A stretch of DNA of 64,000 nt from Branchiostoma floridae (GCF_000003815.2 NC_049993.1:10197285-10261284); one strand, 5' to 3'; counted from the first letter of the stretch, positions 11,610 to 22,110 are shown. A program made the numbers and translations. Notes: a model not told the origin generated them from the sequence alone.

Positions 11610-11988
11610 CTAGGTGTCGCTCGTCGCGGGAGGAGCTATCCGTCGCATTGCGATGTCGTTCCCATCCGATGAGGCATCAGATTCAGAGTGGTCTGCAGAG
11701 TTAGGACAGCGTAAGCTTCTGACGATTTTGAAAATCAAGAACAAGATGAGGGGAATGGCCAGTGAGTACGCCAAGACTTTCAGGACGGGGGGTTTGTGAT
11801 GTGCGCTGGTGCAAGTTGGTCAATTGTAGCTGTCACAGTAGGTGTAACAGTGGTTACAGTACCTGTAACGGTACTTACAATAGCTGCAACGGTGACCGGG
11901 TCTGTGTGTAAAGGACGGGTGACACTTCTGAATTCTGTAGCATTTTGATTGGTCGTTGAGGGAGGGAACGTTTGAGCATCGCACTCCG
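11610..11988 (-). pseudogene. Frameshifted C-terminal part of the LRR gene (C-cap end, Thr/Val stalk, transmembrane helix, tail)
   Basis: Continues the LRR frame after two apparent one-base losses. In the second frame, ISLSNVSGLLTECDAQTFPP completes the LRR C-cap, followed by a threonine-rich stalk (TVAAIVSTVTGTVTTVTPT) to NPPS and a stop at 11780..11782. In the third frame, PPVLKVLAYSLAIPLILFLI is a clear transmembrane helix, followed by FKIVRSL and an acidic/serine tail ending at TAG 11610..11612. The second break lies in a run of six C/G (11787..11792), a typical sequencing-error or slippage site. The first is near 12003..12012. Either the gene is newly broken or the assembly has two errors. 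Confidence 0.75.
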
Positions 11989-12672
11989 TCAGAAGTCCCG
12001 ACACATTCGACAACGAAATCCGTTTGGACTGGAACATCGGTACTCGACCATATCAGTGCCACTGAAGCAAGCCCGGCACTTCCTACAACAGCAGACCTCT
12101 GACTTCTTGCTGGACTTCTTGTTGCAGTCTTGTAGGCACTTTGCCTCTGTGGCCAACCAGCTCATCGACATCGCACAGTCACAGTGTAGAGGGTTGTTGT
12201 CAATATCCAAACCATGAACTTGGGGCAATCCCAGCTCAAGTGCAGAAAACGATCTCAGCTTGTTGCCCTTCAAGTAGACATACAGAAGGTTGGGAAGGTA
12301 TTGGATGACCACGTTTAACTTGACGTGTGTGAGTTGGTTATAAGAGAGCGTGAGAAATATCAAGGATGGCACGTTACCGAGCGACATCCACAGAAAGGTC
12401 TCCATACCGTTGTACTTCATACTGAGGATGAAGAGCTTCACTAGCGGAGGGATTTTGGTCGGGTTTCTGATGTGGTTGTATGAGACGTCCAGTCGACTTG
12501 TATTCGCTGGTATACCTTCCGGAATCGTCGTAAACTGACCATGACGGCATGTAACGGATAACTTCATGTCAGAAGCATCGTTTTCAGCCTGGCAGCTTTC
12601 TGGGAGGGCGCTACACTCCGTACATGACGACAACCAACAGACAATTAGAGTCAGTAAATAGCGCAAAGCCAT
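11989..12672 (-). CDS. Leucine-rich-repeat protein ectodomain (nested gene)
   Basis: A single-exon reading frame of 227 codons inside RAVER intron 2, on the same strand. It has an N-terminal signal peptide (MALRYLLTLIVCWLSSCTEC, residues 1-20), a cysteine-bearing LRR N-cap (to about residue 50), about four leucine-rich repeats (for example LIFLTLSYNQLTHV and LLYVYLKGNKLRSF), and an LRR C-cap (NNPLHCDCAMSMSWL and RCSSPNG). The frame then ends abnormally at GFRCRMCRDF. The expected C-cap remainder and a membrane anchor lie just downstream in the other two frames (see 11610..11988). Such proteins are secreted or cell-surface binding proteins; the ligand is unknown. Start chosen for the signal peptide. 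Confidence 0.8.
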   Translation of the reverse strand: MALRYLLTLIVCWLSSCTECSALPESCQAENDASDMKLSVTCRHGQFTTIPEGIPANTSRLDVSYNHIRNPTKIPPLVKLFILSMKYNGMETFLWMSLGNVPSLIFLTLSYNQLTHVKLNVVIQYLPNLLYVYLKGNKLRSFSALELGLPQVHGLDIDNNPLHCDCAMSMSWLATEAKCLQDCNKKSSKKSEVCCCRKCRACFSGTDMVEYRCSSPNGFRCRMCRDF

Positions 12673-13419
12673 AGTTTTCTAAGCTCTTCGCATTACACTT
12701 TGCCTTTCAGCTTGGAAATATTTGAAGGATGAAAGAACACACCTTAATTAATGGTAACCAAAACTTTCTTGTCGTTGGGAAAGAAACTCTTCCCTGCAAA
12801 AACCTTGTCAGTTCTCGCACCAAGCAGCAGAGTAACAGTTATACCACTTAAGATAAACACATATATGTATCAACACATACATGTATTCATGAGACAGTCT
12901 ATATGATAGACATCAAAATTAAACATTGGTTTTAGTCACTTCCAAGAAAATGGAGGTTAAGGTTTTCAGTAGCACGTGTGTGTGGGGGGGTGGGTGGTTG
13001 TTTCTTGCACATATATCTCCAGAATGCAACATGCTATTGCGATGATATTTGGTACATGGGTTGGTAGTGTTTTTCTGACGGTCATGTCAAATTTTGGGCC
13101 TCCTGGTGGTTTACCTTGACACTGCAGTTGGCCTTTTTATTTTTTGTTTGTCTAACTCCTCGACACTTGGTTTTGAATTTTGTGACACGTACCCTCTAAT
13201 AATAATGCAAGTTGGAAGTGGGGTAAGTACAATTGGCCCCCTAGTAGCTTGCCCTGAAACTGCAGGGGCAGTTTGGCAAGAATCTTGCCCACTAATATCT
13301 GCTTAGTTTTCAGTCCCCTTGTGTTGGGCTCAAGTTACCTTTGCAACTAAAATTCCTGCAATAGCAGTGGGCTAAGGTCATTAAAAAACATTATGACATA
13401 CCTGTGACGTGAAAACGTT

Positions 13420-13805
13420 CGATACGGGTGTTCCGGACCGTGTGATAACTTTCCGTATCACACAGGTTCAAAAGTTGTATCACACAGGCTTCCTTCGAGT
13501 AAATCCAACTATTTCGAAGGGGCCGATACGGCACGGTTGAAAAAATTCGAATACCGGATTCGGACGTTAGAATTGCTGTTGTTACAATCTTTTGTTCGAG
13601 GACACAACATTTTCTCAACTTCTGGTGCATTTCGATTCGAAATAGGTATTTTCTCAGGTGGGTATGACATAAATAAAATATATGTTATGGTGTACTCCGC
13701 ATCACCCTCGGTCCCAGCCCTCCCGCGGGTCGGCCGTCGGGCGATTCTTCCCGCGGTTGGGCTGGTACCTCAGGTGATATGGATACACCATGTTGTGTTC
13801 TAGAT
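13420..13805 (+). repeat. Interspersed repeat, 'CACCCTCAGTCCCAGCCCTCC' family, copy 2
   Basis: The longest copy of the family at 2031..2365. It carries GTATCACACAGGTTC/GTATCACACAGGC direct repeats, then GAATACCGGATTCGGACG, CTTCTGGTGC and CATCACCCTCGGTCCCAGCC. Confidence 0.75.
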
Positions 13806-14485
13806 TCATCACATAGCTAGAGAACGCCAACCAATCGGATGGCCCCATTTCAAATCGGTTATGGTCTCATAACATCTCCAGCGGTTCATATACATATAAC
13901 AGCCCAGTCTATAATAGTACAACGGTCTGGGTCCAATTAGAAGGATGGAAGACCTTGATCAGCGTTCATTCTATGCTTATAGGAACCGACCACGAACTAT
14001 ATGTATATGTCAGAGTAGAGACTGCGATCTGGTAGATTTTATAGACAGAAACTCTGAACGGGATTTCAGTCTTCTACTAAACTCCCCAAGTACCCTCTAA
14101 TTGAATTAATCCTATGGCTGAATACAATGCAGAACTTTTAGGTAAGGTTACCAAGCTAATTTCAGGTTCGCTAAGAAATTTCGTCTTGTTCTTGTATTCT
14201 TTGCTATCTTATGAGCAATTTGCCTTCTCGGTATGCTCAGCGTACCTCATTTATTCCAAAAATATGTAAATAAACAAAGTGTCTATGCGTATAGGGAATG
14301 CATGGGTAGGGTCTGCATGGGTTTAGTGAGTGTCATTATTGTTTTATAAAGCACACATCACGTAATTCATCCCAAGGTGAATTCCACAAAATTCGGCTGA
14401 TTATGTATTCATTGACACATTATTCATTGGAAAACAAGACTCCCTTCTGGAGTGGAATGCCCCTTTAAATATCATGAGAACTTAC

Positions 14486-14552
14486 CTGTTCCTGTGGCCT
14501 TGTCTAAATGAACATGTTGCACACCATAGTCTGCCAGCATGGACTGGATATC
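14486..14552 (-). CDS. RAVER: RAVER-like gene, exon 2 (67-nt exon, middle of RRM1)
   Basis: A short exon found by the phase requirement: exon 1 ends in phase 0 and exon 3 needs one preceding base. The acceptor is TTTTTCATTTCCAG and the donor ACAG/GTAAGT, both strong. Its 22 codons read DIQSMLADYGVQHVHLDKAT plus GT, then a G that forms alanine with exon 3. The joined RRM1 reads RRIVVRNLP...DIQSMLADYG...LDKATGTAQVTV, colinear with the vertebrate EVHDLLSDYE...VDKYKGTAFVTL. The RNP1-equivalent phenylalanine is replaced by glutamine at the exon 2/3 junction. The exon is isolated between introns of about 23 and 11 kb. Confidence 0.88.
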
Positions 14553-14665
14553 CTGGAAATGAAAAAGAAAAAATCATTAACACAATTTTGTTTACTCCTT
14601 TGCAGAAATACAGAATGATGCAAGTACAACTTCTTTGAGAAACTTCCCCCTTTCTTCTTTGTACA

Positions 14666-14996
14666 CAGGGCTTGAAATACCATCTGCATATGCAGGTATG
14701 TGCAGGTAAAATTGGAGCTGTGCAGGTATTCCTGGTGTCTACCTGCACCTAACCTGCACTTGTGCATGTACTGGGTTTGATACATTAATGTCCTATGATG
14801 TAGGTGTGTATGGATTGTTATAAGCTGCATTGATAAAGTATGAAAAAAAATAGCAATGCATGGTTCCTGAACAATTTTAGTATATGATTTATAATTCTTA
14901 AGTTCAGAGTGGTGCAGGTAAAATCTGTCTGGTGCAGGTAATTTTCAATGTTACCTGTACCAGTGCAGGTATGGAGAAAAAGCATTTCGAGCCCTG
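14666..14996 (+). mobile_element. MITE, CAGGGCTCGAAATAC family, copy 3
   Basis: Begins CAGGGCTTGAAATACC and ends GCATTTCGAGCCCTG. GTACA lies directly outside both ends (5-bp target duplication). The interior matches copy 1, with repeated TGCAGGTA. Confidence 0.92.
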
Positions 14997-15434
14997 GTAC
15001 ATGTATGTTGATTTTGGCCCTTAATTCTGTTGAGTACCTAAACTAAACATTTTACAAGTTCCACTGAAGTTGTTATCACAGACATGCAGTCTATCAACAC
15101 AAAAAGCTTTTTGACAAGAGTTGCCCTTGGGGTAAAATAAGCTGATAGAAAAAATCTTCCATCCTTAATGCTGGTTTACATCTCATTTTCATGGTAAAAG
15201 TGCTTTCTGTCAGAAAGATATGGTAGATGATGTCCGTACGAGATTTTAAACTATACCTGGGTTGGAATAATGGCTCATACGGATGTTCCTGAAAAGTAAC
15301 CATCATATATTTTACGCGTATTGGCAGGCTTCAGAGTTGTATTGCATGGACCAAGGTTAAAAATCAAGCCTCCTTGCTTGCAAGTTACCAATTTTGAATA
15401 ATTCAAACACGCTTCGTGTGCACTGCAGATTAAT

Positions 15435-15550
15435 ATCTAAAGAAATACAAGATTTAGATGTTGGAATTGATGTTGTTACCTTTTTATGTTACCAAATTTT
15501 TTTCAACTTCTGGCATGTTTTGCACTGAAATGTGGGTGTTTTTCGTCTTG
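15435..15550 (+). repeat. Interspersed repeat, 'CACCCTCAGTCCCAGCCCTCC' family, copy 3 (fragment)
   Basis: Matches the middle of copies 1 and 2 (ATACAAGATTTAGATGTTGG, TTGATGTTGTTACC, CAACTTCTGGCATG) but lacks both outer parts. Confidence 0.65.
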
Positions 15551-15954
15551 GTTACAAAAAAGAAATTTCTCCGATTGCGCAAAACTTGAGAATTACTAAT
15601 TCAACTTCAAGACTGTGGGTCATGTGAGAAATTATAACATTTCCTCTAGTTTCTTAACCAAAATCCTCTATAATAGAACATTGATTCTACTAGTTTTCAA
15701 TGTTATTTCTCCAAGGTTTTGAAACTAAAGTTTTATACCATGCATGACCACTCGAGACAAAATAAAAAAGATACACACCTCCATCCACCCCCACACACCC
15801 ACTCACTCCTCAACAATAACAATTGTTTTCAAAATATTACCATTGTCACAACAGATTAGCATATCTTTAGTCTAGAACCAACAAGTTAAATTGGTGTGGC
15901 TTTTTGACTGGAAAACCATAATGAAAACAAAATCTGAGGACCAGTGCAGTGGAG

Positions 15955-16302
15955 CAGGTCTAGAAATACTACCTGCATATACAGGTTTGTGCAGGTAAAA
16001 TTGAAGATGTGCAGGTATTTCTGGTGTCTACCTGAACCCAACCTGCACTGGTCCATGTACTGGTCCTTTGTACATAAATGTATTATGAATGTAGGTGTAT
16101 GTGGCTTGTTCTTAGCTGCATTGATTGTTACCAACTATAGAACATAAAAGAAAAAATAGCAAAAGTTCCTGAACAATTTTGATATGATCCATACTTCCTA
16201 AAGTTAAACTCAAAGTGGTGCAGGTAAAATTTGTCTAGTACAGGTAGTTTTCAATGTTACCTGCACCAGTGCAGGTATGCACAAAAAGTATTCTAAGCCC
16301 TG
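15955..16302 (+). mobile_element. MITE, CAGGGCTCGAAATAC family, copy 4
   Basis: Begins CAGGTCTAGAAATACT and ends AGTATTCTAAGCCCTG. TGGAG directly abuts both ends as a 5-bp target duplication. Internal TGCAGGTA/TACCTGCA repeats are kept. Confidence 0.9.
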
Positions 16303-16639
16303 TGGAGTAAACTTGATGATTCCTCCCTTCTTCTACCGGTAAAAGAACAGGTTGAAGAAACCCAACACACGTACCAAGAAGAGTAAAGGGTGACACTAGT
16401 TCTTGGATAAATTTGTGAGCTGTTACAGTAGCAATTCCATGCACTACCAGCTGACAAAAACGTATGTAACAGTAGGGGGTTCAAGTAGCTCCAAACAACC
16501 ATACCAATCGGTAGCCTCCATAGCAGGCTCTCTATGGACTTTTTTGGCACTTTTGCTGGCCATTTCTTTTTGTACTGGGTCGCTGATTGCTGGCCTCTCT
16601 CATAGCCGTCCATTTTAGAGCCTGCATTTTTTCGGCGGT

Positions 16640-16925
16640 CTGGTCAGCCTTTTGTAGCCTAGTGGTTAGCACTTAGCTTGGTTTGTGATCTGCCGGCCCG
16701 AGTTCGATCCCGGGTGTCGGCATGTTGTTTCTTTCCACTCCTTTCTTACATGTGTCATACTTTGTCTCCAGTCTGATATTTGACTACCTTCTTACAATGT
16801 TTGAGAACGCAAACCAAAGAAATGAATTGGTATAGCCCAATGTCCCCCTAAGCACTTGATATGACAGTACCAACAGTGTGGAGGTGGTGTGTGAAGGCAT
16901 CTGGAAACCCCAGACCATGTAATAG
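16640..16925 (+). mobile_element. tRNA-derived SINE
   Basis: The head has a RNA polymerase III A box (TAGCCTAGTGGTTAGCACTT) and B box (GAGTTCGATCCC) at tRNA-like spacing, but no acceptor stem closes, so it is not a tRNA gene. The downstream body is unassigned and the 3' limit approximate. Confidence 0.7.
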
Positions 16926-17005
16926 GTTCTGTCACACTCCAATCAATTATCCAGGCAAGTGTGTCATTTGGTTATCATGGAGTAGAGAGAGGAGAAACAA
17001 CCAAA

Positions 17006-17255
17006 TACTGTAAGTGCAGAAACTTTCGTGATGGTTTAATGTTCGCAGTTTTCGCGGTGGTCACTTCACCGTGAACTTAAATCCACCGCGAACATTTTTC
17101 CATGGCAATAAGAGACAACAGTGCATGGTGCTACAGCAAACTTAAAACAAGGAGGTTATATCACAAATAACCTCCTTGCTTAAAATAATGGTGAAAACTC
17201 CTTTTTCCTGCTACCGCGAAATTAAATCCCTGCAAACTTGAATGCATTTACAGTA
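17006..17255. mobile_element. TA-flanked MITE, CTGTAAATGCAGAAA family, copy 2
   Basis: TA/CTGTAAGTGCAGAAACTTTC at the left and AATGCATTTACAG/TA at the right. Relative to copy 1 it carries an extra segment of about 40 bp containing a perfect 12-bp hairpin, CAAGGAGGTTAT (17148..17159) and ATAACCTCCTTG (17167..17178). Confidence 0.88.
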
Positions 17256-17660
17256 GTCTACATGAAGATTATCATTTACTACATACAACTGTTTAGTCTC
17301 TATCAAAAAAACAACAAGTAAAAACATCAAATAAAGTCTTGAAACTTAAGAGTTGGGAATTGAGAGATTATAGAAAAACAACTTGCCATTAGACAAACAA
17401 TCAAATACATAAAAAAAGGAGATGCATAAAAGCTATAAATTTTGAAGCATACATGTCATTCTCCAACTCACAAACCATGAACATGGTATGTTTGTCTTGT
17501 CAATCATTGCATAATAATGGCCGTATCTAATTGGACAAATGATGACCACACCTACTTAATTACTGTACATAAAACCATCCATTTGTTTAAGTGATAATTG
17601 AGGGGGCACATTTGGGCCTCTTGTCTTTGTGACAAATTTTCCATAGTTCAAATGTTTTAA

Positions 17661-17952
17661 CAGGGCTCGGAATTGGAGCTGTGCAGGTATTTCTGGTATT
17701 TCTACCTGTACCTAACCTGCACTGGTCCATGTACTGGGTTTTATACACAATACAGTAGGTGTATGTGGATTATTATCTGCATTGACTGTTATGACCTATT
17801 AAGTATGAAAAAGAAGAAAAACATAGCAATGGTTCCTCAACAATTTCAGTATGATCCATACTTCTTAAATTCAGAGTGGTGCAGGTAAAATTTGTCTGGT
17901 GCAAGTAATTTTCAATGTTGCCTGCACCAGTGCAAAGGTATTTTGAGGCCTG
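17661..17952 (+). mobile_element. MITE, CAGGGCTCGAAATAC family, copy 5 (5' deleted)
   Basis: Starts CAGGGCTCGGAATTGGAGCTG, skipping about 40 bp present in copies 1, 3 and 4, and ends TTTTGAGGCCTG. The interior matches the family. Confidence 0.85.
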
Positions 17953-18430
17953 TTGAGAAACAAGAAAATAAGACAGCTAGTATGGCCACAAGTTAACATG
18001 ATAATATTGGAAGGCACATTTTACATTCCAAATGCACAACCCAGAGTTGTGGCCTTGCTTTTATTGTTAAAGAAGCACAGGAAGAAGACAAGTGGTGGGA
18101 AAAGTACACTGCGCTATCACATGTCAGTTGGAGTGGCCTAATTCCCACACAAAGTACATGTAGTCTATCCTGTGTTTGAAGTACACATGTTGTATTGTGC
18201 ACTGGCAGATAGATAGACATTTTCGACTAGTACTAGTAGTAGTAGACTGTACAGTCACAACTATCCAAGAAGAGGAGCCCCAATAAAACCTAGTTCACGT
18301 TGACAGGTGGCCACAAGTATATAACAGGATTCTTTATTATCTGTGTCTGTAGGAAAAATCATAGGAGCATCCACCAAAAAGTGGTCATATTCCATGGCTA
18401 GTTATTCTTTTTTCCGTAGAATATGAACAT

Positions 18431-18930
18431 TTAAGAGCAAATGTCTGTAAGGATCAAACAATGGTGGCAAAGGTCAAAAAATAGATTTGGCTCATATTTT
18501 GCACAGTGATAGTACTTGGTCCACAACCCCTCAAAATAGCTTTCTTTTAGATCAAAACTCCTTGTTGCCATGGTAACGGGCAAACAAAGTTTTCTGGCCA
18601 TTTTCCCCAATTTTCGCATCTCAAAAACACAGAAATCAGCATATTTTACGGCACTGTCTCGGCAACACCTTTAAACCTATCATCAAAACAAAACAAAATC
18701 TGAATAGATCAACATTTTGGCTTTTTAAAAATTGTTGTGAAATTTCCAAAGTCGTACATTTTAGTTCTTGGGCAGCCTGAAAACAGTGCAATGTTTCAAG
18801 CTTCAAAAAAATTTGATTTTTGGCCCAACTTTGTAACGCTATAAGTGCCAAGCTGGTAATTTTTTTGGCTTGAAATTTGTACCATATATAGATCATTAAA
18901 ATATCTATCAAATGCATTGTTGCAAAGTTT
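18431..18930 (+). repeat. Foldback element, outer left arm
   Basis: Inverted copy of 21611..22110. The two arms translate identically over at least 155 codons of incidental open frame, so they are nearly or fully identical in sequence. The open frames are not considered genes. Confidence 0.92.
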
Positions 18931-19700
18931 GGCGTCTTGTTTGGTTGTCACGTGACTGTCCCTGAAAGTAGGCCACTTTTTGTGTTTGGCGAAAATTGTG
19001 AACTTTAGCCATGTTCAAAGTACGCTACATGACGAAGTAAAATATATTTCTAAATCAACTTCTTATCAAATGTGGATCTATGTATTGCCTATCAAATAAA
19101 TGCTTGTAGAGTTTCGGGTCATGACGTTTAGTCACGTGGTTGTCCCTGAAAGTAGGCCATTTTTTGCATTTGACGAAAATTGTGAATTTTAGCCATGTTC
19201 AACGTACGCTACGTGACGAAGTAAACAAGGATTCTTATTCAACTTCTAGTCAAATGTACATCTATGTATTGTCTATCAAATAAATGCTTGCAAAGTTTCG
19301 GATCATGACGTTCAGTCACGTGGTTGTCCCTGAAAGTAGGCCATTTTTTGCATTTGACGAAAATTGTGAATTCTAGCTTTGATCAAAGTACGCTGGGTGT
19401 CAAAGTGAACAAGAATTCTTATTCAACTTCAAGTCAAATGTACATCTAGGTATTGTCTATCAGATGAATGCTTGCAGAGTTTCAGATCATGACTTTTAGT
19501 CACGTGGTTGTCCCTGAAAGTAGGTCAAATTTTGCTTTTGGCCAGAAATCGCCATTTATGGCTGTAGTAAAATCTGTTGAATTGGGGAACTGAAATACTT
19601 TACTGGCACTGACTCTGATTATGTGTAGCCCTTAACATTGTCTGTTGAATGAGTGTTAGTAAGGCTTGGGGTCGTCTTTCTTTGCGGTGCAGTTGCTCCC
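18931..19700 (+). repeat. Foldback element, left tandem units (about 182 bp each)
   Basis: Each unit contains CACGTG or a decayed form, CCCTGAAAGTAGGCCA, AAAATTGTGAA, TTTAGCCATGTTCAA, GTACGCTACGTGACGAAGTAAA, CAACTTCT and TGCTTG.AGAGTTTCGG.TCATGAC. The innermost unit is most diverged (GCGGTGCAGTTGCTCCCT). Confidence 0.88.
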
Positions 19701-20133
19701 TAAAGTAGGGCAGATAGTTAGCTAAATGCTGTTAGGAGGTTCTGTTACTTTGGAGAAGATGCCTCTTGAACAGTTTCTTGCTTTTAACATTGTCAATGTC
19801 CATTGCATATCATATTGGTACTACAATGACTGATAATGGGCTTACAGTGTTAAATTAAAGCTTACTTAAGCGATGACTCTGTTATAATTGTAAATATCAA
19901 TTTTTGATAATGTAACTAAGATGTCGTTTTAAATTCAGCTATGTTCTATAATGCGCTAAAATTCACAATTTTTGTCGAGCACATAAAGTGACCTGGCTTC
20001 AGGGACAACCATGTGACTAAATGTCATGACCCGAAACTCGACAAGCATTTATTCGAAGAAAGAAAATTAAGAATACAAAGATGTACATTTGACCAGAAGT
20101 TTAATCAGAATTCTTCTTAATTTCGTCACGTAG

Positions 20134-20968
20134 TATAGCCTGGTATCCAGCTATATTATAGCTCCCGAGTCTCTTCTGTCCTCTTCGCAAATGGCTCGTT
20201 CTCATTTAAATGTAAAAATGCTGTCGCCTGCTTTTGCGACTTGATTTGCAGCAAATTTTAGACAAAATCACAGGTTCCCTAATTTTTCCACAATCCCTGG
20301 AATGTTTTCCAAAAGATTCATTTTGGTTGATGGCTTGGAAGATTATCTTAGCCACGGGTGGAATTTCACCCCCGTAAAAAATGGTTGTCGCTTGAGAACA
20401 AACGAAGAATTCAAATAGTAGCCAAAAAATGTAACAATTCAGTTCCCAGAATAATTGTTCGGTAGATGAAACCAGCTGAGCAGGCCCTTTGCCCGATAAC
20501 GCCAGATCGGTACTGTCACTGATCTTGGAGGCTGTGTAAGGTGGGTTATTCCTGTTGCCAAATTCGGTAACAAACGTTACCACCACCAGTTTGATGGTTG
20601 CCACGGTTATATTATCCACGTATAAGACAAGAAATGACCGTTTTAGTGACGCTGCACAGTTTTTCTGGCTTTCTAAAGAAACAAGGAAGGGTTGTTGACT
20701 GCCATTTGTATCCCACCTTGCTTACAAAATGTTGTACAGAAATGACTGTAACGAACGTTACCATTGTTCGAAGCTTTCTAAGCTTTCTATTTGACCTGGT
20801 GTAAAAAAGCTGCCCACTTTTAAGTGTCCCTAGGGACATCCGCTTATACCTAAATGATGTAGTCAATAAGGCCATTTTTTACATTTCAATGAGAACGAGT
20901 GAATTATGTATCTGCGAAGAGGACAAAAGAGACTCGGGAACTATAATACAGTTGGATACCAGGGTATA
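20134..20968. mobile_element. Nested inverted-repeat transposon inside the foldback element
   Basis: Terminal inverted repeats TATAGCCTGGTATCC and GGATACCAGGGTATA, continuing for about 80 bp with CTCCCGAGTCTCTTCTGTCC and its inverse. The 5-bp target duplication CGTAG (20129..20133 and 20969..20973) lies in the foldback unit phrase GTCACGTAGCGTAC. It is 835 bp long with no recognisable transposase. A fragment of one end recurs at about 40425..40475. Confidence 0.88.
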
Positions 20969-20973
20969 CGTAG

Positions 20974-22110
20974 CGTACTTTGAAAATTCACAATCTTCGT
21001 CCAATGAAAAAAGTGGCCTACTTTCAAGGACAACCACGTGACTTTACTTCATGACCTACTTTTCTACAAGTATTCATTTGATAGGCAATACATAGATTTA
21101 CATTTGACAGGAAGTTGAATCAGAATTTTATTTTGCTTCGCAATCTAGCGTACGTTGAACATGGCTAAAGGTCACAATTTTTGTCAAATGCAAAAAATGG
21201 CCTACTTTCAGGGACAACCACGTGACTGAACGTCATGACCCGAAACTCTACAAGCATTTATTTGATAGACAATACATAGATGTACATTTGATCAGAAGTT
21301 GAATAAGAATCCTTGTTTACTTCGTCACGTAGCGTACGTTGAACATGGCTAAAATTCACAATTTTCGTCGAATGCAAAAAAATGGCCTACTTTCAGGGAC
21401 AACCACGTGACTGAACGTCATGACCCGAAACTCTACAAGCATTTATTTGATAGGCAATACATAGATCCACATTTGATAAGAGGTTGATTTAGAAATATAT
21501 TTACTTCGTCATGTAGCGTACTTTGAACATGGCTAAAGTTCACAATTTTCGCCAAACACAAAAAGTGGCCTACTTTCAGGGACAGTCACGTGACAACCAA
21601 ACAAGACGCCAAACTTTGCAACAATGCATTTGATAGATATTTTAATGATCTATATATGGTACAAATTTCAAGCCAAAAAAATTACCAGCTTGGCACTTAT
21701 AGCGTTACAAAGTTGGGCCAAAAATCAAATTTTTTTGAAGCTTGAAACATTGCACTGTTTTCAGGCTGCCCAAGAACTAAAATGTACGACTTTGGAAATT
21801 TCACAACAATTTTTAAAAAGCCAAAATGTTGATCTATTCAGATTTTGTTTTGTTTTGATGATAGGTTTAAAGGTGTTGCCGAGACAGTGCCGTAAAATAT
21901 GCTGATTTCTGTGTTTTTGAGATGCGAAAATTGGGGAAAATGGCCAGAAAACTTTGTTTGCCCGTTACCATGGCAACAAGGAGTTTTGATCTAAAAGAAA
22001 GCTATTTTGAGGGGTTGTGGACCAAGTACTATCACTGTGCAAAATATGAGCCAAATCTATTTTTTGACCTTTGCCACCATTGTTTGATCCTTACAGACAT
22101 TTGCTCTTAA
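20974..22110 (-). repeat. Foldback element, right arm (tandem units plus outer arm)
   Basis: Reverse-complement counterpart of 18431..19560. It has four tandem units, each with GGGACAACCACGTGAC and ATGACCCGAAACTCTACAAG, then the outer arm ending GACATTTGCTCTTAA. Confidence 0.88.

Larger units (their letters stand above)
3641..14485 (-). other. RAVER-like gene, intron 2 (about 10.8 kb)
   Basis: Contains the nested LRR gene (11610..12672), two MITEs of the CAGGGCTCG family, a 100-bp tandem duplication, CA-rich DNA near 7012..7075, and scattered fragments of the 'tgcagtacc / ctagggggccc' repeat family (about 3860-4070, 6490-6640, 10085-10235 and 13005-13330). Bases 5205..5260 match the repeat at 41265..41660. 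An unrecognised open stretch on the minus strand at 8048..8401 has no family features and is not called a gene. The remaining AT-rich sequence shows nothing I can name. Confidence 0.8.
18431..22110. mobile_element. Foldback-type transposon with long inverted arms
   Basis: The outer 480+ bp of both ends (18431..18917 and 21624..22110) are inverted copies that look identical, starting TTAAGAGCAAATGTCTGTAA and ending with its inverse. Inward, each arm holds about five tandem units of about 182 bp, marked by TCACGTGNNTGTCCCTGAAAG at about 18950, 19133, 19317, 19501 and 19684 on the left. The inverse occurs at about 20003, 21030, 21208, 21398 and 21578 on the right. The orientation flips between about 19700 and 19950. 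The structure fits foldback elements (tandem-repeat-bearing long inverted repeats). No transposase is visible and no clear target duplication was found. Another element (20134..20968) is inserted in the right half. Decayed arms recur at 62074..62445 and 63565..64000. Confidence 0.88.

Noticed and set aside
16650-16722. tRNA gene
   Set aside because: A and B boxes are present but acceptor and anticodon stems do not close; it is the head of a SINE. The same holds for 25638..25720 and 29530..29600.
18636-22110. Paired identical open frames of 93 and 62 codons
   Set aside because: They are identical only because they lie in the inverted arms of the foldback element. Composition and lack of domains argue against coding.
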